Shown: one piece after another, positions 1 through 8,837 of the stretch
How the letters are laid out: every line of letters begins with the position of its first letter
Numbering within the stretch: position 1 is the first letter of the stretch
Assembly: GCA_025359945.1 (NCBI GenBank)
Contig: JANYDD010000100.1
Span: 50,725-114,724 of the forward strand
Direction of reading: 5' to 3'
Length of the DNA: 64,000 nucleotides
Origin: Bdellovibrio sp.
Lineage (GTDB): Bacteria; Bdellovibrionota; Bdellovibrionia; Bdellovibrionales; Bdellovibrionaceae
Translations under genes and position numbers: made by a program
Notes under the pieces: generated by a model
Seen by the model: only the letters and a program-made list of their open reading frames with translations
Databases searched by the model: none
Told to the model about the DNA's origin: nothing

Positions 1-607
<607 letters not shown>

Positions 608-660
608 TTATTTTCTCGTTTAGTGTCGGAAAGTTAACTGTCGTTGTGCGAATCAAGATA

Positions 661-689
661 AGTCTAGGGCTGCGAAAAATAAGAGTCAA
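661..689 (-). promoter_or_regulatory. sigma70-type promoter for mreB
   Basis: Read on the minus strand, TTGACT (684-689) and TAGACT (661-666) are separated by exactly 17 bases. The match to the -35/-10 consensus is 5/6 and 4/6. Transcription would start near 654, giving a leader of about 50 nt before the mreB ATG. This is inferred from sequence only. Confidence 0.6.
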
Positions 690-770
690 TTAACCTGTTG
701 AGATCACAAGGGATCCGTTGCTAAAGACCGACCTTGCCAGGTTTTCCACTGTTGATTCACTGCATATAGG

Positions 771-2426
771 TCAGCGCAATGAATGTTCCGTTTTCCAAGC
801 CATTTCAGTTTCAATTCGTAATATGAATTGGGTTTTTTGCTTTTCGATTTCAGCATCCGAAAGCGACAGTTCAGCTTGAAAAATTTTGGCGACCAAATCT
901 AGCTCTGAAAGTCCATGATCCCTTCGATTTAAAAATAAAGGAACTCGTCGAAGAAAAAAATCTTCGATGCGACTGCACATCGTGTGATGAATCGCAATTT
1001 TGACCTCTAGGCCCAGGCTAGATGGCGATTTGTAGTTTTTTGCGAAGTCAAAAATTTCGTCCCCGAAGCGTTCAAAAAGCTGATGATTTTCTGATTCGCT
1101 ATAACCAGTTTCAAGACGTAGTCGATCACGTTTTTCTGCGGTCCAATCGTAGGTTTCTAAAGTCACGTGCGGATTTAAAGGCTGTTCAGATTGGCTGTCT
1201 TTAAATCTGATTTGGTCCTCGATAGGGAATTGGTGAAGCACGTGCTTGACTACATCTTCGGCAATTTTTCGGTACGTTGTGTATTTACCGCCGGCGACGA
1301 AGGTTACCCCGGTTGAATGGGTCCAAATCGTGTGTTCCCGAGAGGTTTTTCCTTCAGAAGCGGCTTCGTCCTGAACCAAGGGTCTGACGCCAGCATAGCA
1401 GCTGATAACATCCGAAAGTTGAAGGTTAGCAGTTGGAAAATAAGATTGGGCCACTTGCAAAACATAGTCGACGTCGCTTTTGTCAGCGACGACAGAATCT
1501 GGATTTTCCGAATAATCCGTGTCGGTGGTTCCAACAATAACAATTCCGTTTCGTGGAATTGCAAAAACGATTCGGGTTTCTGCGCCCATCACCAGCGCTG
1601 CCGAGATCGGCAATTTTTCTTGCGAAAAAGTGAGATGAATACCTTTGGTGGGACGAAGGACTTTTTTCCATTTTGAGGTCGAAGAATCAACCAGTTCTTG
1701 AGCAAAAATATCTGTCCATGGGCCAACGGTGCTGACCACGTGGCGCGCCTGGATGATGAATTTTTTGCCTGTCAGACCCTCCGTGATTTCAACTTTATTT
1801 ATTTTATTTTCCGGATCGAAATTGCCCGCGGCGGCTTGGCAGAAATTAATAATTCGTGCGCCAGCCTTATCTGCCGATCGCAAAGTTTCGTGAACCAGGC
1901 GATCGTCGTCCATATAGGCATCAGAATAAACGTAGGAACCTAGCAGATCCTTGGAATTCAGCTGGGGCATCCGCTCCAGTGTGCCAGGCGTTCTTAAGGC
2001 CTCGTGTAATTCTGGCGCTTGGAAAAAACTTAAAGCATCGTACACCCACATTCCCAGACCCATTTTGAAAAAACTGACTCGGGATTGTTTGTAAATGGGA
2101 ATTAGAAATCGTAAAGGGTGAACCAAATGTGGGGCCAGTGCAAAAAGTTTAGCGCGTTCGCTCAGAGCTTCGAAAACCAAATGAAATTCGAAATTTTCTA
2201 AATATCGAATTCCACCATGGACAAGTTTGCTTGAGCGAGAACTTGTACCTGAAGAAAAATCTGATTTCTCAACCAGAGCCACTTTCATCCCGCGCAGTGC
2301 TGCGTCCCGTGCGACTCCGGCGCCGTTGATACCGCCGCCCACAATCAGCAAATCAAAAATCTGAGAACTAGTTTGGGAGTTTAGGTTATTTAAAGTTTCA
2401 GAACGGTTGGTCGACGAAAAACTCAT
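771..2426 (-). CDS. glpD: Aerobic glycerol-3-phosphate dehydrogenase
   Basis: This FAD enzyme oxidises sn-glycerol-3-phosphate to dihydroxyacetone phosphate at the inner membrane and passes electrons to quinone. The dinucleotide-binding loop GGGINGAG is at residues 30-37, followed by the GlpD/DAO-type stretch with TSSRSSKLVHGGIRYLE at about 61-77. Further family blocks are YAGVRPLVQDE and VAGGKYTTYRKIAEDV in the middle, and a C-terminal helical domain. The length of 551 aa is normal for bacterial GlpD. The gene starts 8 bases after the small GNAT-like gene at 2435-2887, so the two are probably co-transcribed. No glpK or glpF is visible, so glycerol uptake is not encoded here. In a predator this could use glycerophosphate from prey lipids (inference). 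Confidence 0.95.
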   Translation of the reverse strand: MSFSSTNRSETLNNLNSQTSSQIFDLLIVGGGINGAGVARDAALRGMKVALVEKSDFSSGTSSRSSKLVHGGIRYLENFEFHLVFEALSERAKLFALAPHLVHPLRFLIPIYKQSRVSFFKMGLGMWVYDALSFFQAPELHEALRTPGTLERMPQLNSKDLLGSYVYSDAYMDDDRLVHETLRSADKAGARIINFCQAAAGNFDPENKINKVEITEGLTGKKFIIQARHVVSTVGPWTDIFAQELVDSSTSKWKKVLRPTKGIHLTFSQEKLPISAALVMGAETRIVFAIPRNGIVIVGTTDTDYSENPDSVVADKSDVDYVLQVAQSYFPTANLQLSDVISCYAGVRPLVQDEAASEGKTSREHTIWTHSTGVTFVAGGKYTTYRKIAEDVVKHVLHQFPIEDQIRFKDSQSEQPLNPHVTLETYDWTAEKRDRLRLETGYSESENHQLFERFGDEIFDFAKNYKSPSSLGLEVKIAIHHTMCSRIEDFFLRRVPLFLNRRDHGLSELDLVAKIFQAELSLSDAEIEKQKTQFILRIETEMAWKTEHSLR

Positions 2427-2434
2427 CCGGCCCC

Positions 2435-2887
2435 TTACATTTTAGAAGTGATCAATTGAAGAAAGTGCGGGCCCCAGTTTTCGGGTTTAAGATGTTTGAT
2501 GGCATTTGAAACCGTACTTTGATTGGGAAGCACGACTTTTTGAAAGTGCTTTTCGCGGGCTAATTTGTAAGCCAATTCACAAAGTTGGTCCCTGGCTTGA
2601 AGTGAACTGAACTGCAGGTGTTCGACCCACAAAGTTTGGGTCATGCCTTCGAAAAAAAGCAAAGGCTGCGCCAAAAAATATCCCGAAAGTTGGCCCTCTT
2701 GTTCGCGGGCTAGAAAGCTCCAGCCCAAGGGCAAATAGTGCTCTAGAGATTCTTTTCGCCATTTGGCGTGCCAAGATTCAAAAATTTTGTCGTCTTCGGA
2801 TAAACCCAATTCTGATTGTTTTTTAAGCTCGAAATCTAAAATCTCGGGGAGTTCGTGCAGCTGGATGACTTTTAAATCGAGTGACAT
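2435..2887 (-). CDS. Small GNAT-like hypothetical protein
   Basis: The protein has 150 residues and no signal peptide or membrane segment. The middle (LGWSFLAREQEGQLSGYFLAQPL) and the following helix with AYKLAREKHFQKVVLP resemble the strand-strand-helix core of GNAT acetyltransferases, but the acetyl-CoA-binding Q/RxxGxG/A motif is not evident. It may therefore be a degenerate or non-catalytic member. It sits directly upstream of glpD in the same direction with an 8-base gap, and its start is 31 bases from the divergent HAD phosphatase gene. No specific function can be assigned. Confidence 0.6.
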   Translation of the reverse strand: MSLDLKVIQLHELPEILDFELKKQSELGLSEDDKIFESWHAKWRKESLEHYLPLGWSFLAREQEGQLSGYFLAQPLLFFEGMTQTLWVEHLQFSSLQARDQLCELAYKLAREKHFQKVVLPNQSTVSNAIKHLKPENWGPHFLQLITSKM

Positions 2888-2918
2888 ATTTTTTAGTTAA
2901 TCCTAGAAATAATAAAGT

Positions 2919-3653
2919 ATGAAAATAATTAAGTCTCATCAACTGAAATCTCTATCGGAAATCATCGCGCAAAAAAAAAATTTGGGCCAGCGACTAGTCG
3001 CGACCTTCGACGCTGATGGTACTCTTTGGAAAACCGATATGGGCGAAGGTTTTTTTAAATTTCTCATTCGAGAAAAAAAGGTTCCCCTGCCGCTGGAACC
3101 TTGGAATCATTATCATGAATGGAAAAAACGCGATCTTCATGCCGCCTACCTTTGGTTGGCGCAAATTCTAAAAGGCGTTCCATTAGTGCAAGTCCGAGCA
3201 TGGGCCCAAGAGTCTTTTAACGAAACACAGTTTTTTCCGTTTTTTCCAGAGATTCAAAATTTGCTTCAAGACCTGCGCGGCCAAGAGGTTGAAGTGTTCG
3301 TCGTTACTGCGTCGATTAAGTGGGCGGTCGAACCCGGTGCAAAAAGCCTGGGGATCCCGCCGGAAAATGTCTTGGGAGTTGAAACTGAAGTAGTCGACTG
3401 CAAAGTCACGGACCGCCAACGAGGGTTTATTACCTCTCGCGAAGGTAAAAAATTGGCTCTACAGGATCAGCTAAAGCAGGACACGCCATTCTTATGTGTT
3501 GGGAATTCAACTGGGGATTTAGAGCTTTTGCGATTTGCTAGCCAACTTCGGGTGGCCATCCAGTCCACGTCGGAAGGGGATGAATTGTTTCACCACGAAC
3601 AAGGCTTGCAAGATATCGCTGAAAAAGAAAACTGGATCCGTTGGAAATTTTAG
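2919..3653 (+). CDS. HAD-superfamily phosphatase, phosphoserine-phosphatase-like
   Basis: This is a HAD-type hydrolase expected to remove a phosphate through an aspartyl-phosphate intermediate. Motif I is FDADGTLWKTD (nucleophile Asp31, acid/base Asp33), motif II lies around VVTAS, and motif IV is GNSTGDLELL near residue 195. Together these fit the SerB/HAD-IB branch. The length of 244 aa suits a core plus a helical cap of type C1. There is no signal peptide, so it should be cytoplasmic. The substrate could be phosphoserine or another small phosphate ester; the context gives no clue. It is transcribed divergently from the GNAT-like gene across a 31-bp gap and ends convergently with the hit-like gene. 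Confidence 0.85.
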   Translation: MKIIKSHQLKSLSEIIAQKKNLGQRLVATFDADGTLWKTDMGEGFFKFLIREKKVPLPLEPWNHYHEWKKRDLHAAYLWLAQILKGVPLVQVRAWAQESFNETQFFPFFPEIQNLLQDLRGQEVEVFVVTASIKWAVEPGAKSLGIPPENVLGVETEVVDCKVTDRQRGFITSREGKKLALQDQLKQDTPFLCVGNSTGDLELLRFASQLRVAIQSTSEGDELFHHEQGLQDIAEKENWIRWKF

Positions 3654-3684
3654 CTTTTGTTATTAGCTCTGTATAAGTTGTTGA

Positions 3685-3969
3685 TCAACCCGTTCCATCT
3701 TTTACATTGTCTTTATTGGCAGGCTCTTGTTTGTGACTCAAATCTTCGGCCTGTTTTTCAAACAGATTTTTTCTCATGCGACTGTCGTCGGCGTTAGTGG
3801 GACAAAATCCACCGGAACATCCCAGAACGTTTGGGTTGCCCTCTGATAGATCCTCGGCCCTTGGCTCCATTTGTAATTTATCTGCTCGATTTAAGGGAGT
3901 AGCTGGAGGTGCTATCGCCAAGACCGAAAGCGAAAAGAATGTGATCATTCCACAAAAAAGCAATTTCAC
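3685..3969 (-). CDS. Small secreted protein, probable Bd0108 (hit locus) homologue
   Basis: The protein has 94 residues. A signal peptide (about residues 1-20, cleavage near AIA) precedes a short, charged, low-complexity mature region with one Cys pair (CSGGFC, residues 51-56). The pentamer AEDLS occurs twice (38-42 and 74-78). No enzyme motif is present and it is probably disordered. It is the last gene of the Tad operon, 12 bases after the YD-repeat gene. In B. bacteriovorus the same position is held by Bd0108, a roughly 100-aa secreted protein whose mutation permits host-independent growth and which affects pilus extrusion (established for that species, recalled). Homology here is inferred from size, export signal and synteny. 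Confidence 0.72.
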   Translation of the reverse strand: MKLLFCGMITFFSLSVLAIAPPATPLNRADKLQMEPRAEDLSEGNPNVLGCSGGFCPTNADDSRMRKNLFEKQAEDLSHKQEPANKDNVKDGTG

Positions 3970-3981
3970 AGAAAGTCTCCT

Positions 3982-5640
3982 TTAATTGTAAAGCTCGGCG
4001 GTGGCAGGTGCGATCACTGCCAACATCGTGTTAAAAGTACTTAAAATCTGCAAACCCACCGAAGCGCTGGAGTTTTTATCAAGCTCCATATCTCCGTTGT
4101 CTTTGTATGTGACTTTCAGAGTTCCCATCCCTGGCCTGGTCAAGATCGCCGGCCTTCCGTTTTTCTCTTCGTATTTTATTTCAACTAATTTTTTCGCCTG
4201 ATCTACAATCTTAGCCATTCGGCCGCGATCGTCGTATCCAAGGACAACTTTTTCACCGTCCGAGTTCCAGGCCTCGATTAAATTTCCTTTGTTGTCGTGG
4301 CGAAATTCGGTCACTTTGGTGCGAGTCACTTTTTTATTTTGACCATACGTTTCGGTTTTGACCTCTCTTACTCGCAAAGTCGTATCGTCGTATTTGTAGG
4401 TCAGCCGGCCGAACGGACCATCTTTCAAACGAATCAATCCTGTCGGAAAATAATCGTAGTCATATTTGTTATCCCCTCGAACAATCGAAATGGGGCGGCC
4501 GTTGGTTTCGTTGTATGAAACGTCAGTCACTTGTTTATTTACTTTTGAAAGGACGCGGCCCAAGTACACTTGGCCGTCAGCACGCTCTTTATACCAAAAT
4601 TCATGCCGGCTTTCGTTAGTTACTTTTGTGCCACATGTTTTATTTACTGAAGTCCAGTAATGGCGTTCGGGTTCATTCTCAGAAAACTCGTAGTCATATT
4701 TTTCTAAACAGTTTTCTCGATCCTTAAAGCTCAGGACCCAGTCGTTTTTTTTATCGTAGGTAAGGACAATATTTTTTTTGTCGGGAAAAGTGGTTTTAGT
4801 CATGTTGTGGAGATCATCATATTCGTAGGAATAAATATTGCCCCACGAGTTTTTGACCCACGAGAGATCTTCTTGATTGACGTACTTATATTCGATCGCC
4901 ATGCTGGCGGGGCCTTTGATTTTTTGAACTTTATTGTTTGCACCATAAGTAAATTTAAAACGTCTTCCATTGTTGTCGACCACTTCTTTTAATAAATTTT
5001 TATCGTATTCCATCTTTAAGAAATTGCCGTTCTTATCGTAAATATGAGTCAGTTTTCCTTGTTCGTTATAGCGCTGATTGCTGCCGTCTAAGAGCGAGCG
5101 GACATAAACCCCTTTGTTTAAAACGATCTTGTCGGTCTCGACATTATTGGCGTTAAAAACGGCGCCTTCTTTGATCGGTCGGGCGATTTTTAAATCTAAT
5201 CCGTATTGAGTTCGTAGCTTGGTGTTGGTGACCAGTTCAGTTTTAAGACCGTTGATTAACTTGTCTGAATATTTTTTATCTTTTTTCAAGATCTCTAGGA
5301 TCGTCGCGACCGAGGCTTCGATTTCTTTGCGACCCGTTTCTTTTTGAATGTACAAAAGCTGCTGGCCGGCTCCGCATTCAATCAGTCTTAAATTTCCTTC
5401 CGGAGTTCTTTCGATTTTGGTTTCTAGTTCAGAACACCAGCCGTATCCAAAATTTCCGGAATAAACTGATCTCGAGTTGTAGGTACGCTCAAATTTGGTT
5501 TGAAAAAACGCACCCGTGACTTCGTAATCGACAAAGGTGTTAGAATAGTTTCCGTTTTTCATATCGATAATCGCATTTGCAGCGGGTCCGTGGAATCCCA
5601 TCGCAAATAAAATTACTGCCAAATTTTTGAGTTGAAGCAT
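3982..5640 (-). CDS. Secreted RHS/YD-repeat protein, probable Bd0109 homologue
   Basis: The protein has 552 residues with an N-terminal signal peptide (to about residue 23). An RHS-type opening region (NTFVDYEVTGAFFQTKFERTYNSRS) is followed by about a dozen tyrosine-rich YD-like repeats, for example YDKNGNFLKMEYD, YEYDDLHNMTKTTFPD and LGYDDRGRMAKIVD. The large toxin-carrying core of classic Rhs proteins is absent, so it is a short export-type YD protein. It begins 26 bases after the TadB/C-type gene and is followed after 12 bases by the small secreted gene, so all should share the Tad transcript. In B. bacteriovorus the equivalent Bd0109 is reported to interact with Bd0108 at the cell envelope. 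The assignment rests on fold and synteny. Confidence 0.75.
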   Translation of the reverse strand: MLQLKNLAVILFAMGFHGPAANAIIDMKNGNYSNTFVDYEVTGAFFQTKFERTYNSRSVYSGNFGYGWCSELETKIERTPEGNLRLIECGAGQQLLYIQKETGRKEIEASVATILEILKKDKKYSDKLINGLKTELVTNTKLRTQYGLDLKIARPIKEGAVFNANNVETDKIVLNKGVYVRSLLDGSNQRYNEQGKLTHIYDKNGNFLKMEYDKNLLKEVVDNNGRRFKFTYGANNKVQKIKGPASMAIEYKYVNQEDLSWVKNSWGNIYSYEYDDLHNMTKTTFPDKKNIVLTYDKKNDWVLSFKDRENCLEKYDYEFSENEPERHYWTSVNKTCGTKVTNESRHEFWYKERADGQVYLGRVLSKVNKQVTDVSYNETNGRPISIVRGDNKYDYDYFPTGLIRLKDGPFGRLTYKYDDTTLRVREVKTETYGQNKKVTRTKVTEFRHDNKGNLIEAWNSDGEKVVLGYDDRGRMAKIVDQAKKLVEIKYEEKNGRPAILTRPGMGTLKVTYKDNGDMELDKNSSASVGLQILSTFNTMLAVIAPATAELYN

Positions 5641-5666
5641 GAAAACCTCGGTTTGTTGAAATTCCG

Positions 5667-6545
5667 CTACACCTTAATCTTAACTATCTTTCTGATGGTA
5701 ACTCCACCAATTATTAGCATCATGACCATCACGAACAGTAAAACTATACCTAGTGTGGTGGTGAACAGCGGCTTAATAAAATTGGGATCGATAAACATAA
5801 AAACAAAGATCAATAAAATCGGGACACTAGAGATAATCATTCCTTGGGTTAGACCTTGAGCGGTCATGGCCTCGATTTTTTTCTCGACCTTTTGGCGTTC
5901 GCGAATCGTCACGACGATGGTCGTGAAAGTTTCCGCTAGATTTCCCCCGGTCTCTTTCAAAATGTTAATCGCGGTCACAAACATTTGCACGTCGGCCTTA
6001 GGGATTCGAACGCCAAAATCAATCAAGGCATCTTCGACACTTCGACCCAGTCGAATTTGCGACAGCACCAAGCTAAATTCCTGACTGATGGGGTTGGGAA
6101 GGTTTTCCACAACTCTTTCCATAGACTGGGTGATCCCTAAACCGCTTTTAATTCCGTTGGCCATAATGGTAAGACCATCAACCATTTGATCCACTAATTT
6201 ATTGCAGCGACTATCGTAAATGGATTTAACGTAAATCATCGGCAAAGCGCCGCCTAGCAAAGTCATCGCAACACTCAAACCTAAACCTAGCAAAACATTG
6301 GGCAACAAAACTAGAAAGACTATTGCACCCAACCCAAAACTTAAAAGCACCAAAAGAATGGTGATATTTTTTTCGCTGATATCAACAAACATCAGATCCA
6401 GCAGCCGAATAATCTCACCTTTTTGGCCCAGGGTTTTTTTCTCGAAGAATTCGGATATTTTTTTGAAGTAAAAGTAAACAATAATAAAAACGCAAAATGA
6501 AACCGCTGGGATAAAAAACCAATCTTGGGTCATAAAGTGAGGCAT
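5667..6545 (-). CDS. Tad pilus inner-membrane platform protein (TadB/TadC type)
   Basis: This is the polytopic inner-membrane protein that works with the TadA ATPase to assemble Flp pili. It has 292 residues. Membrane segments lie at about 10-28, 60-105 (two), 228-250 and 262-287. The T2SS-F domain sits between them, with the typical GLTIMANGIKSGLGITQSME and KETGGNLAETF stretches. Most Tad systems have two such proteins (TadB and TadC), but only one lies in this cluster. It starts 3 bases after the TadZ-TadA fusion and is followed by the YD-repeat gene. I cannot tell from sequence whether it is closer to TadB or TadC. Confidence 0.88.
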   Translation of the reverse strand: MPHFMTQDWFFIPAVSFCVFIIVYFYFKKISEFFEKKTLGQKGEIIRLLDLMFVDISEKNITILLVLLSFGLGAIVFLVLLPNVLLGLGLSVAMTLLGGALPMIYVKSIYDSRCNKLVDQMVDGLTIMANGIKSGLGITQSMERVVENLPNPISQEFSLVLSQIRLGRSVEDALIDFGVRIPKADVQMFVTAINILKETGGNLAETFTTIVVTIRERQKVEKKIEAMTAQGLTQGMIISSVPILLIFVFMFIDPNFIKPLFTTTLGIVLLFVMVMMLIIGGVTIRKIVKIKV

Positions 6546-6548
6546 ATA

Positions 6549-8765
6549 TTACGTGCCCCCGGTTCCGGTTTTTTTAGTTAATTGAGGCATCAAACCTGGC
6601 GTTGGATTTTTCAGCGGACTAAGGTTAGTTTTTATTTCATTCGAAAAAATATCTCGAGGTATAAAAACACCCTTTTGCTCTAGTTTTTCGATAAAGGTAG
6701 GGATCATTCCGGTCGCCTGAAACTGACCTAAAATTTTTCGGTTTTTATCAAAGCCTGTTTCTTTAAATTTAAAAACTTCTTGCAAAGTGACGGCTTCGCC
6801 CTGCATTCCACAAACTTCGGTCACATTAATTATTTTTCTGGATCCGTCAGAAAGCCTTGAAATTTGCACGATCAAGTTAACGGCCGATGCTACTTGTTCG
6901 CGAATCACCTTCACAGGTAGATCCATTCCCGACATCATCGATAAAGTTTCTAATCTAGAAATACATTCGCGAGGAGAATTCGCATGCGTTGTGGTCATCG
7001 AACCGTCGTGACCTGTGTTCATCGCTTGCAACATATCCAAAGCGGCGCCGTCTCGACATTCTCCGACGATAATTCGATCGGGTCGCATTCGAAGCGCGTT
7101 TTTAATTAAATCTCGGATGGTCACGGCTCCGGTGCCTTCCATATTTGCGGGACGAGTTTCTAAACGCACTACGTGTTCCTGCTGCATTTGCAGCTCGGCC
7201 GCGTCCTCGACGGTAATAATTCTTTCGTTCGAGGGAATGTACGACGACAACATATTTAAAAGTGACGTTTTACCAGAGCCCGTTCCGCCCGAGATCACGA
7301 TATTCAAACCGTTTTCAACGCAGATTCTTAAAAAATCAACAATCGGCCGGGTGATGGATCCGTACTCGATATATTTTTCTGCGGAAATTCCGCCTTTTTT
7401 AAATTTTCGAATCGTGACCGATGGTCCATCGATCGCCAAAGGTTCTATCACCGCGTTTACCCGCGAGCCATCCTTCAAGCGTGCATCAACGTAGGGGGTT
7501 TTTTCATCGATTCGACGACCCAGCGGGGTCACGATTCGCTCGATCACATTTCGAAGATGCATATTTGAAGTGAACGTCACCGGACTTAACTGCACTTTTC
7601 CATTTTTTTCGACAAAGATTTTTCGATGCCCGTTGACCATAATTTCGGTGACGGCAGGATCAGCTAAAAGATCTTCAAGCGGTCCCAGACCCAGGGCCTC
7701 TTGTAAAACCTGATTGATCGCTTTGGATCGTTCGTCGCGATTCATACCCGGAGATTCACGATCAATAATTTGGGTAATCGTTTGCAAAGTTTTTTGTCGA
7801 AGCGCCTCTTCTTTGGATTTATCTCCTTGAGTGTCGGTAATCCCTTTTTTAAGATCCATGGCTTTGATCAGTTCGGTGTGCACTTTAATTTTAAGTACCG
7901 TAAAAACATCCATCCCGTCGTTGGAAGACGTGGCACCGGAACTATTTTCAGTTTTTGTCGTCGTTTGCAATCGCTGCTGAGGGCTTTGCGCAGCCTTTTG
8001 CGACAAGGCTTTTGTTCTTTGAAGTATTCCGCCGGTTAATTTTCTAACGACGTCGTGATGGGCCGAAGCAATCGCAGTTTTATTTTGAGTCAGCACAAAC
8101 GGAGACGATTTTTGAAGCGCATGAGAAGTCGTGATGTCATCTTGGGGAATCAATCCCAAAATTGGAATTCGCAATGACTGCGCCAAAAGCTGCGGCGAAA
8201 CCCCGCCATTCTGCGCCCGATTCAAAATCAACTGAAACATCTCTAGAGGAAAAGTCGCCGTCAGCAGATCCGAGATCAAACGTTGCGTTTGATTGATCAC
8301 CAAAACTTCGGGCAAGGTAACAATCAGCCCCACCGATGCATCCTGCAGAAGTGCCATTTGAAAAGCCTGCAGATCATTTCCAATATCGGCCACGATGTAC
8401 TTGTATTGCTTACTTAAAAATTCTAATTGCTTAAAAAATAAATCAGAATTGATCTTAAAACTTTCCTCAGGGCCTTTGACCGCGCCAATGTAGTGAATCC
8501 CCGAGGGATGCACCGTCACCAATTGCGGCAGTGTTTGCGGCGACAGTGATCCTTGAAACAGGGCCACTTCGTTCAGCGTTTTTAGCGGGCGAAGACCTAT
8601 AATAATATTTTGATCGCCGCAAGATTTTTGGTCGGCATCCAAAAGTAAAACTGGAGTTCTTAGTTCCAATGTTAAAGCCGCGGCTAAGTTAGCTGCAAAA
8701 ACGCTTTTGCCTACGCCGCCTTTTCCGCCCAACACACAAATTAAATGGCATCCTGAATGGATCAT
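6549..8765 (-). CDS. TadZ/CpaE-TadA/CpaF fusion: pilus localisation and secretion ATPase
   Basis: Two pilus functions are joined in one 738-residue chain. Residues 1 to about 250 are a MinD/ParA-like domain with a deviant Walker A (GGKGGVGKS, 13-21), as in TadZ/CpaE proteins that place the pilus machine. Residues from about 285 on are a CpaF-type secretion ATPase with Walker A GGTGSGKTS near 491, an Asp box (VEDAAELQ) and a Walker B/His-box region (IIVGECRDGAALDMLQAMNTGHDG). The TadZ receiver-like N-terminal domain is absent. A Gln/Thr/Ser-rich linker at about 255-280 joins the halves. A GGAG ribosome site precedes the ATG by 9 bases. In most bacteria these are two genes. Confidence 0.93.
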   Translation of the reverse strand: MIHSGCHLICVLGGKGGVGKSVFAANLAAALTLELRTPVLLLDADQKSCGDQNIIIGLRPLKTLNEVALFQGSLSPQTLPQLVTVHPSGIHYIGAVKGPEESFKINSDLFFKQLEFLSKQYKYIVADIGNDLQAFQMALLQDASVGLIVTLPEVLVINQTQRLISDLLTATFPLEMFQLILNRAQNGGVSPQLLAQSLRIPILGLIPQDDITTSHALQKSSPFVLTQNKTAIASAHHDVVRKLTGGILQRTKALSQKAAQSPQQRLQTTTKTENSSGATSSNDGMDVFTVLKIKVHTELIKAMDLKKGITDTQGDKSKEEALRQKTLQTITQIIDRESPGMNRDERSKAINQVLQEALGLGPLEDLLADPAVTEIMVNGHRKIFVEKNGKVQLSPVTFTSNMHLRNVIERIVTPLGRRIDEKTPYVDARLKDGSRVNAVIEPLAIDGPSVTIRKFKKGGISAEKYIEYGSITRPIVDFLRICVENGLNIVISGGTGSGKTSLLNMLSSYIPSNERIITVEDAAELQMQQEHVVRLETRPANMEGTGAVTIRDLIKNALRMRPDRIIVGECRDGAALDMLQAMNTGHDGSMTTTHANSPRECISRLETLSMMSGMDLPVKVIREQVASAVNLIVQISRLSDGSRKIINVTEVCGMQGEAVTLQEVFKFKETGFDKNRKILGQFQATGMIPTFIEKLEQKGVFIPRDIFSNEIKTNLSPLKNPTPGLMPQLTKKTGTGGT

Positions 8766-8837
8766 TTTTTAAACACTCCTACTTTTTCTTTTCGGAAATT
8801 TTAGGGAAATAGACAAGACCAGCTAGTGCTCGACAGA

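Noticed and set aside
7015..7494. 159-codon plus-strand ORF opposite the TadZ-TadA fusion
   Set aside because: It is a shadow of the ATPase frame, has no family features and no ribosome site; the minus-strand protein is unambiguous.
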